In this document: piece after piece, positions 57,577 to 64,000 of the stretch
Numbering within the stretch: position 1 is the stretch's first letter
How the letters are laid out: each line of letters starts with the position of its first letter
NCBI RefSeq assembly: GCF_016808095.1
Contig: NC_068975.1
Coordinates: 17,739,501 to 17,803,500 of the forward strand
Length of the DNA: 64,000 nt
Direction of reading: 5' to 3'
Origin: Vigna angularis
Taxonomy: Eukaryota > Streptophyta > Magnoliopsida > Fabales > Fabaceae
The notes under the pieces: generated by a model
Databases searched by the model: none
Seen by the model: only the letters and a program-made list of their open reading frames with translations
What the model was told of the DNA's origin: nothing
Position numbers and translations under genes: made by a program

Positions 57577-58252
57577 TGATGAAGTTGTTCCAGCTAGAAG
57601 GAAGGATTGAATGCAGCGGGAGGTTGAATCCAGAGATGGCAGCAGGGATGAAGAATGGAAATGCAGTGCAGATGTTGAATTCAGAGATGGCAGCAGAGAT
57701 GAAGAATGAAAATGCAGTGGCATAGGTGATGGTAGAGGAGCTTTTTGGAAGGTGGATAACTAGCTCAGGAGGCCTTCCACTGGAAGGAAGCTAGATGGAG
57801 AAGGGAAGCTCATTTGGAGTGACTTTTGGGCAGAGTTTTAGGTGCTGGAAAATGCATCAGCAGAGTAAAATTCCATATATCAAAATTAATCTACAAGCTT
57901 TGCCTATGAGATTTTATAGATCAATCTCAAGGCTTAAGCAAGCAATTTACACGTTTCAGATCTGAACCCATGTGTTAAATGTATGGCTTCTAAAACACGT
58001 GACAAATGAGTTTTATGTGGAGAAAACAATTACTAATGCAGCCCCATAGAAGGATAAGCACACCCCTTCTTGTATAGAAATGTCTATTTTACCCTTCTCC
58101 ATGTTTTGGGCAGATTTGGAATATCTTCTTGTTCTCCAATTTTCCATTCAAAGATAGCAAATAGTACTTGACCTTGGGAAGAATATTCATCTTGGAGCTT
58201 TTTGGCCATTCCTCTTGTGATGGGTCCTATGGTGTTAGACCTTCTTGTATCA
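57577..58252 (-). repeat. 5' LTR of the CRM-like element
   Basis: 676 bp, the same ends as the 3' LTR. Differences seen by eye include A/G at 57658, C/T at 57672, T/C near 57831, G/T near 57886, A/G near 58041, C/T near 58147, G/A near 58179 and C/G near 58197. Right flank is CTATA. Confidence 0.95.
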
Positions 58253-58556
58253 CTATACGAAGACTTTGGATGATAAAAGCATAGTACAAAATAGTGGAGT
58301 CAGTTTAGAAGTTGAGTCGCTTCAATTTTCCACATCAAAAGATCAATCTCCTGTACTTGAATCAATGAGATATTATGGTATAATAGAAGAGATATGGGAG
58401 GTTGATTACACCAAGGTTTTTGTTCCATTGTTCAAATGTAAGTGGTTTGACAATAAGAGTGGTGTGAAAATAGATGAATCGGGTATGACACTAGTTGGTT
58501 TTCGAAAGGTGGGTTATCGAGACGAACCGTTTATCATGGTACATCAAGCATCTTAG
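58253..58556 (+). pseudogene. CACTA TNP2 transposase, 3' part (DUF4216)
   Basis: Continuation of the transposase gene on the far side of the gypsy insertion, in the matching frame: 'SMRYYGIIEEIWEVDY', 'VFVPLFKCKWFDN' and 'FRKVGYRDEPFIMVHQA'. This is the DUF4216 domain that follows the catalytic part in TNP2 transposases. A stop at 58554-58556 interrupts it. Further family-like sequence ('VKDHASHWYVALQGK') continues to about 58620 in the same frame. Confidence 0.85.
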
Positions 58557-58918
58557 GTTTTTTATGTCAAAGATCATGCGTCTCACCATTGGTATGTTGC
58601 TCTTCAAGGTAAAAACAAATTGAAGTTAACGAAGACAATCTGATTAATATTCATATTGTTGACAACCATTCATTTAAAACTACGACAAATTTGGATGACC
58701 AACCTCTAGTTGACGATGTACATGCAATTCGGTCAGATCATAATGAGGGAATATATATATGATGAATCCATATCTTTATGTATGAATTTCAAATTTGTGT
58801 ATATAAGTTTTTTATTAATATTACATAAGTATTTTATTAATATTTCCTATGACTACTATTACATGTTTTGTTAAATTATATTTTATTAATATTACATGTT
58901 ATTTATTTTGACAGATAT

Positions 58919-60690
58919 ATGGCTGACCATCCACATTCATCAAGGGATGAGGCTCCCTCATCCAGACCTACTAGAGGACCCACCAAAATGAAACAACTTT
59001 TGGTCAGAAAAAATAGTGGTGAAAGAACACCCGTGAATGTTAATGTGATCACGAGTGTGGCATCTGGCCCAAATGCAGATGACTTCCGATCATACCTTAG
59101 AGTAGTGGCGCATGATAAGATTAATATTCTTATTCCATCTTTTGAGCATGTATCTGAGGTTGATCGGAGCATTATATGGAACGACGTATTGGTAAGTTAA
59201 TTAATATCATTTGAATTAGAGTTTATTTATATTGATAATTTTGTATTGATACAACTTTATTATGTTTATTTCAGATGACATTTGACATTCCAAATGTCAC
59301 TACACTTAAAAATAAGTGTTTATCAACTGTTGCTAAAAACTTCCGGGGTTTTAAGAGCAAGTTGACCTCGAGATATATATTTGGAAGCCAAAAAAATAAG
59401 TCTCCATGTAAAACATATAAGGCCATTGATGAGGAGACTTGACGCCTCTTTGTACAGAGTCGGACATCAGAGGAATGGAAGGTTAGTATAGTTTATATTA
59501 TTCAATTCCTCATTAACAAATATATATCAAATGACCTAATTAATTAAACATATGTGACAAGCAAAAAGAAGCAAAGCATAAGGAATAAGTGCTCAAAATA
59601 AAATCCCCCACCTATTATCTCGTGGTGAGTGTAGGAAGCTTGAGGAGAAAATCCTCAAGCAAAAGGCAGAAGCTAGACCATCATCTGAGGGTGGTAGCGC
59701 CCAGTCTCCTTCTCCACCTTCTCGACATGAGAAATGGAAGTTGGCTCATTTAAGATCATCGGGCGCCTACTCTTATAACACTGCACGGGAAATATCTGAA
59801 AGAATTGTAAGGTATCACTGTTTCTAAAATAATAATAATTTCATTATACATACTACCTTGAACTTTTTTAAGAATAATGGTGTTTTGTTATGTTACAGGA
59901 CTCCTTGGTTGAGTAGAAGGTCAATTCACCCAGAGGGTCGCCAGGATATTCTTACCACTACAATTGGACAACCTGAGCACCCTGGACGTGTGCGTGCTGC
60001 TGGAGCTGGAGTAGGCATTCGAGATTATTTTGGGAGTTCTTCTCGTCAGACTTCATATGCAGACAGCAAAGCACAAGAACAAAGGCTGACACAAGAGATC
60101 ACAAAAAAGTTTCGAGCACACCTTAGGGAGGAGCTTAGGACGGAGCTTAGGAAAGAGCTTAGGGAGGAATTGTATAATGAGGTCACTACAAAAGTGACTG
60201 ACAGAGTTATGCGCCAGTTCTAGCAGTAGTTTGAGAGTTATGGCATGCGCTCGATGCCATCTCATGTACAGGAACAAGAACATGTTGTGCCTCCCACAGG
60301 TAAAATTAATAAACATTTATGTTCAATAATTTCTATGTTTTGTATAATCTAACATTTACTCTAACAGGGAGAAGCGAGAAAGGAAGTTGTTTAGCACCAG
60401 TCGTCCCAGGGGATGACATGGACGATGGTAGTCCATGTCTGCTATACATTTTAGGTGGTACCGGGACGATGTTGGTAGCTCATGGAATAGTGTTTCAGGC
60501 AGCGATTGTTGTTCATGGTATGAAGCTATCATAGGATGAGTTGAAGGTCTCAGTAGACGACATTATCATACCAGATGCCTCAGTTCCTCTACCCACAGAT
60601 GAGATTTTCACTATGGCATAGGCATTCCAGTCTTTTATCGCTTGGCCTAAACACTTGGTTGGTTCGGTTTCTGAACCCCCGGTATGGAAT
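58919..60690 (+). pseudogene. Second CACTA gene, Transposase_24 (Ptta/En/Spm) type, spliced and broken
   Basis: Exons by splice signs: 58919-59191 (donor GTAAGT), 59275-59480 (acceptor TTTATTTCAG), about 59558-59806, 59899-60300 and 60368-60690. Readable blocks are 'HDKINILIPSFEHVSEV', 'NFRGFKSKLTSRYIFGSQ', 'PEGRQDILTTTIGQPEHPGR' with 'VRAAGAGVGIRDYFG', a Glu/Arg-rich coiled-coil-like run ('LREELRTELRKELREELY'), and near the end 'DIIIPDASVPLPTDEIFTMA' with 'AFQSFIAWPKHLVGS'. In-frame stops at about 59440, 60221-60223, 60532 and 60618 kill it. In CACTA elements such a protein acts with TNP2 at the ends. The 3' end is cut by the Athila-like fragment. Confidence 0.75.
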
Positions 60691-60698
60691 TCTACTTC

Positions 60699-60832
60699 AA
60701 GCATAAAACCTGTCCAACTCTCTTATTTCCAAAAACATAAGCAAAAACTTGATTTCAAGCTATTTTCTAAGTCTTAAAGGTTGCTTTTAATATAGAATTT
60801 AAGTGTAAAAATAACAGTTTTTCAACTGTTAT
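60699..60832 (-). repeat. U3 tip of an Athila-like 3' LTR
   Basis: 134 bases, 'cataaaacctgtccaactct' to 'caactgttatca', matching the right ends of copies B (26983-27116) and D. The rest of the LTR is missing and is replaced by the CACTA tail. Confidence 0.8.
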
Positions 60833-62121
60833 CAGTGAACTACCTCATCTCCCCCGCAATACTGTCTATAATATGTCTCATCAATCGCCTTCCTAGGCCG
60901 CTCCAACGGCGGTGTAGAAGTGTTAACCCCAACTAGTTCATAGAGGTGTGTGATCAGAGATGGATGTCCCAAGGGTGCCTTGTTGTTCATAGTATTGGCA
61001 CAAGTCTAACTCCCATTTGCTATGACCTGTCCAATATTAATATTCATCCCTCTAAGCACACAATACAGAAAAAGAACCCTGCTGATAGTAATATCAGAGA
61101 CATGAGAACAAGGCTAGATATTGGCATGAGAAAACGCCATCCAGTATTTTTCAATGGGAGTCAGATCATCTCTCCTAATATGCACGGTTGCACCATTCAT
61201 ATTCCTCTGAAAATGCCCTCTAGGCACACATAGCACACTCTCCATATCATCAAACTCTGCTCCCTCATCCATGTTCATAGCAAACTGACACTGTACACCA
61301 ATCCATTTAGTATGCAAAAACCTGTTAATAGAATCAGGATCATACCGAATGACTTTTCCTCTAACATAGCTCATGTAGTGCTCTGTGTGAGAGTCACCCA
61401 ATGGTCTTGCATTGGTGTAAAATTCCTTGACCACTGCTATGTTGGCTGGTGTAGGGTAAGTGGCTATTCTCTCCCAATTTTTGTTCTCTAGTTCCTCTCC
61501 AAATTGTTGAGCCAAGTCTGGTATCCAACCCGCCTTTCGCTCCATCAAGAGCCTTCTATCTTGGACAGTCAAGAAGTGTTGCTCATGCCTATGGGAAAGG
61601 AACTTGTTAGAATAAGGACGTTCTGGTTCCTTCCTCTTAGCTCCCACAGTCTTGATTCTTTTGCCTGATGAAGAGGTCATCCCTACATCAAACATAATTC
61701 ACAAAACCACAAGAATTATTTGTTAAGCATTACTAAACCACAAACAACTTCCTAACACTCTTCCTATCAGCGTCACCTGTGCAAAGAAACATCCAGAATG
61801 CACAAAAATTACAATTCTGCAGAAATCGCGCTCAACGGTAACTGGCATTGAGCAGCGATTAGTATTTTTCTGCATAATGGCCCTAGCTGGCCTTTAATCT
61901 CCACCCACATGCATTTTTCCTAATTCCAGACCTTACACAAGCAATTTAATGGGTCCAAATAGTGGTTATTTCAATCAATCATGCAAAAACATCAAAATCC
62001 CTAAAGAATCATGCTTAGACAACCATATTCATTCAAAATCAGGCTTTCAAAACCCTAGAATGTAAAATGTATGTACTTACTTGGGTGGAGATGCTTAATG
62101 TGTGAATAATGCTGTATGAAT
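60833..62121 (-). mobile_element. Athila-like internal fragment with env-position ORF
   Basis: Follows the LTR tip and matches 28715-30060: the same ORF, the same 'ccctagaatgtaaaatg' and 'gtacttacttgggtg' phrases and a GCTCAACGGTAACTGGCATT palindrome-like piece at about 61826. About 1.6 kb present between LTR and ORF in the 25.9 kb copy is missing here. The fragment is interrupted at 62121 by the copia element. Confidence 0.75.
61114..61695 (-). pseudogene. Env-position ORF of an Athila-like element, better preserved copy
   Basis: 193 codons open on the minus strand from a Met at 61695. In order: 'MFDVGMTSSSGKRIKTVGAK', 'YSNKFLSHRHEQHFLTVQDR', 'WERIATYPTPANIAVVKEFY', 'MSYVRGKVIRYDPDSINRFL', 'LCVPRGHFQRNMNGATVHIR'. 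This fits the 'putative plant transposon protein' domain of Athila/Tat-like elements. Downstream of 61114 the match to the other copy continues through a stop to about 60850, so the protein is truncated. No signal peptide or membrane segment is evident, and the function is unknown. Comparison with 28670-29581 shows which residues are conserved between copies. Confidence 0.7.
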
Positions 62122-63056
62122 TGTTACCAATAAGGAGTATTGGTAAAACCTGAAGATGTGTTTTGATGATGTTGCAACTTATAGATTTTGGATGTAGTAG
62201 GAAAATATTTAAAAAAGCAACTTGTAGATTTTGAATGTAGTAGGAAAATGTTAAACATTGTAATTTTTACTAGTATAATCGATTATGGTTAAGTAATAAT
62301 CGATTATCACAAGTCATACTTGAATAATCGATTATCACTTCATATAATCGATTATCACATTTTTTAAAACCTGTAGCGGACTTGAATAATCGATTATCAC
62401 TTACAATAATCGATTATTCATGGCAGTTGAGAGATGACCTTTGGCACTCAGTGTACTTGGCTAATATAATTTGATTTGGAGAAATCAGAAGGTAACATTT
62501 TTTGAACTGAGAAAGCTTAGAACACTGTGTGTCAGAGGAACGTTCTTAGAGAGCTTTTTGTTCATTGTTCCCTTGCTTGGTCTTGTGAAAGGAGAGGCTC
62601 GCGTATCGTGTGTCGATAGTCGGAGCAGACTCTCTTCAAGTTAGCAAGGTGCTCTGCCTGGTCTTGTGAAAGGAGAAGCTTGTGAATCGTTGGTCGATTG
62701 CTGGAGCGGTTCTCTTCAAGTTGGTAGAGTGGTTCTTTTCATTTTATTCCTGCTCATTATCTTGTAATCTGTTAAACCATTTTTAGTGAAAAAGGTTAAT
62801 CACTATTTATAGTGATTAACGACTGGACGTAGAATCTTTTGATTCGAACCAGGATAAAAATTCTGTGTTGATCTTCTTATTCCCTACACTCATTTTATTT
62901 TACGTATATCAACTGTTTGATTAATTTTCTGAAAGAAAATTATTTTTACTAAAAGGACAAAATTAATTTTAATTGTGATCGAACACGCTTTCTACTCTCT
63001 GAGTTTTAATTCCGTTGCGCTATACTCTTCGAAAAATACCCCCTCCGATACCAACA
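62122..63056 (+). repeat. 5' LTR of the right-hand copia element
   Basis: 935 bp, TGTTACCAATAAGG to GATACCAACA. Its U3 holds six exact copies of ATAATCGATTAT within 143 bases. A duplicated 'ggtcttgtgaaaggagaggct' / 'ggtcttgtgaaaggagaagct' phrase lies near 62580 and 62660. Confidence 0.85.
62275..62417 (+). promoter_or_regulatory. Cluster of six ATAATCGATTAT palindromes in U3
   Basis: Perfect 12-bp palindromes at 62275, 62296, 62324, 62344, 62386 and 62406, four of them followed by CAC. The repetition in U3 suggests binding sites for a dimeric transcription factor that controls the LTR promoter. This is an inference from arrangement; the factor is unknown. Confidence 0.5.
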
Positions 63057-63057
63057 A

Positions 63058-63070
63058 TTGGTATCAAAGC
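63058..63070 (+). other. Primer-binding site of the right-hand copia element
   Basis: TTGGTATCAAAGC, one base after the LTR end, a close match to the initiator-methionine tRNA complement (TGGTATCAGAGC) with one substitution. Confidence 0.85.
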
Positions 63071-63101
63071 TTGCTTTGATAATTTTTCAAAATTTGCGAA
63101 A

Positions 63102-64000
63102 ATGGCCGGTCACAATCAAAACCATGTATATGCTGAGGGTGCTTCCATTAACAGACCTCCATTGTTTACTAGTGATAACTATGCTTTTTGGAAAGTGAGA
63201 ATGGAGATTTTTATGGGGTTTGTTGATAGAGGTATCTGGGAAGCTGTACAAAATGGCCCTTATATTCCTATGAATACTGTTGATGGTGTAGAGACTGAAA
63301 AACCTTATTTTAATTGGACTGCTGAAGAAAATAGACGAGCTCAGTTTGATATTAAAGCTCGCAATATAATTTCATCTGCTGTTGTACTTGATGAATTTTA
63401 TAGAATTTCAGTGTGTAAGACAGCACAGGAAATGTGGGAAGTTCTCAGAGTCACTCATGAAGGAACAGAGGACGTGAAGCGCGCTAGGAAGAACACTCTC
63501 ATTCAGGAATATGAGATGTTCAGAATGCAACCTAGAGAGACGATCTCTGACGTTCAAAAATGATTCACTCATATTGTGAATCATTTAACAGGGTTGGGTA
63601 AGACCTTTGATACTGATGAACTTAATGTGAAAATTCTGAAATCTCTGGACAGGTCTTGGCAACCAAAGGTGACTGCCATCTCGGAGTCTCAAAATCTTAC
63701 TCAAATGTCAATGGCAATCTTGTTTGGAAAGCTCCGTGAGCATGAACTTGAGCTGAGGAGATTGACTGCTGAAGAGGATCAAGGCAAAAGGAAAACTCTA
63801 GCTTTCAAGTCTGAAATATCTAAAGGAAAAAGCTCTAAGAGGATCGAAGAAGATGATTCTGATGATGAAGAAAACATGAGCTTGATGATAAAGAAATTTG
63901 CAAAGTTCATGAAAGCAAAGGGAAAGGACAAGTTTCACAAAGATAGGAAAGAAAGTCAAGAATCTCCATCAAACGTAAAGTGCTTCGGTTGTGGAGAAAG
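63102..64000 (+). pseudogene. Copia gag (UBN2-type) with one premature stop, incomplete
   Basis: ATG at 63102 starts 'MAGHNQNHVYAEGASINRPP' and 'LFTSDNYAFWKVRMEIFMGF', then 'WEVLRVTHEGTEDVKRARKN' and 'LIQEYEMFRMQPRETISDVQ', the UBN2/retrotran gag domain of copia elements. A TGA at 63561-63563 stands where the family has Arg (CGA), a one-base C-to-T change. The same frame resumes through 'FTHIVNHLTGLGKTFDTDEL' and a Lys/Asp/Glu-rich stretch to the first half of a zinc knuckle, C-F-G-C-G-E, at the window edge. Gag forms the virus-like particle. No other damage is seen in the part present. Confidence 0.88.

Larger units (their letters stand above)
50163..58252 (-). mobile_element. Nearly intact Ty3/gypsy element, CRM-like chromovirus
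   Basis: 8090 bp, minus strand, flanked by a perfect 5-bp duplication CTATA (50158-50162 and 58253-58257). LTRs at 50163-50838 and 57577-58252 are both 676 bp and differ at about eight positions by eye. A primer-binding site is at 57561-57574 and a purine tract lies beside the 3' LTR. A single Gag-Pol gene has one frameshift. The coding region runs on into the 3' LTR and there is no canonical chromodomain, as in the CRM branch. It sits in the DUF4216 part of a CACTA transposase, so it is younger than that element. Confidence 0.92.
47310..60698 (+). mobile_element. Broken CACTA (En/Spm) transposon, interrupted by a gypsy element
   Basis: Plus-strand CACTA body: left subterminal repeats, TNP2 transposase pseudogene (48155-50162 and 58253-58556) and a second Transposase_24-like gene (58919-60690), split by the CRM-like element at 50163-58252. 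Both CACTA termini are missing. The right side is replaced by an Athila-like LTR fragment at 60699. About 5.3 kb of CACTA sequence remains. Confidence 0.8.
62122..64000 (+). mobile_element. 5' end of a Sirevirus-like copia element, runs off the window
   Basis: Complete 5' LTR, primer-binding site and most of gag. The rest of gag-pol and the 3' LTR lie beyond 64000, so the target duplication cannot be checked; the left flank is TGAAT. It interrupts the Athila-like fragment. Confidence 0.85.

Noticed and set aside
1..64000. rRNA, tRNA, CRISPR arrays, bacterial operons or an integrated DNA virus
   Set aside because: None of the expected conserved sequences, repeat-spacer patterns or gene sets was seen; tRNA-like matches are only the primer-binding sites of retroelements.

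Overview
The window is plant nuclear DNA: split genes with plant splice sites, no bacterial gene organisation, and LTR retrotransposons of the kinds that fill legume heterochromatin (Sirevirus-like copia, Athila/Tat-like gypsy and a CRM-like chromovirus). A Phaseoleae legume (Vigna/Phaseolus group) is my best guess. It rests on resemblance of the element families, not on a search. The density of nested elements suggests a pericentromeric or other gene-poor region.

Only one ordinary host gene is convincing: a seven-exon Neprosin-domain (DUF239) gene on the minus strand at 12672-14662. It encodes about 397 residues with every intron phase consistent. It sits in the only sizeable island not made mainly of retroelements (about 10.4-15 kb). 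A 915 bp hAT element with a perfect 8-bp target duplication lies 330 bp upstream of its start codon.

Layout. 1-10.4 kb: the end of a Sirevirus LTR cut into a decayed minus-strand copia pol and its 5' LTR, an unidentified spacer, then a deletion-derived Sirevirus-like element (5871-10406). 10.4-15.9 kb: AT-rich flank, Neprosin gene, hAT. 15.9-19 kb: CA repeat, probable gypsy LTR sequence, AT-rich DNA. 19-25.8 kb: mosaic of copia LTRs, an integrase scrap, an internally deleted Athila-like element (5' LTR 21983-23269) and a Sirevirus 3' LTR (24328-25769). 25.9-41.9 kb: Athila-like chimera containing a 3' LTR, an env-position ORF, a gag-protease remnant split by an unclassified 2.94 kb insertion, two LTRs facing each other head to head, and a MULE-type element with a 9-bp duplication. 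41.9-47.2 kb: Sirevirus and gypsy gag fragments and unidentified DNA. 47.3-60.7 kb: a broken CACTA transposon (TNP2 and Transposase_24-like genes) split by a nearly intact CRM-like gypsy element at 50163-58252. The gypsy element has 676-bp LTRs and a perfect CTATA target duplication. 60.7-64 kb: an Athila fragment interrupted by the 5' end of a young-looking Sirevirus copia element that runs off the window.

Most elements are dead. The best preserved is the CRM-like gypsy, with one frameshift and LTRs that differ at about eight positions. The nesting gives a relative order: CACTA before CRM-like gypsy; Athila gag before the 2.94 kb insertion; gypsy leader before the MULE; Athila fragment before the right-hand copia. 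No rRNA, tRNA or CRISPR locus was seen.
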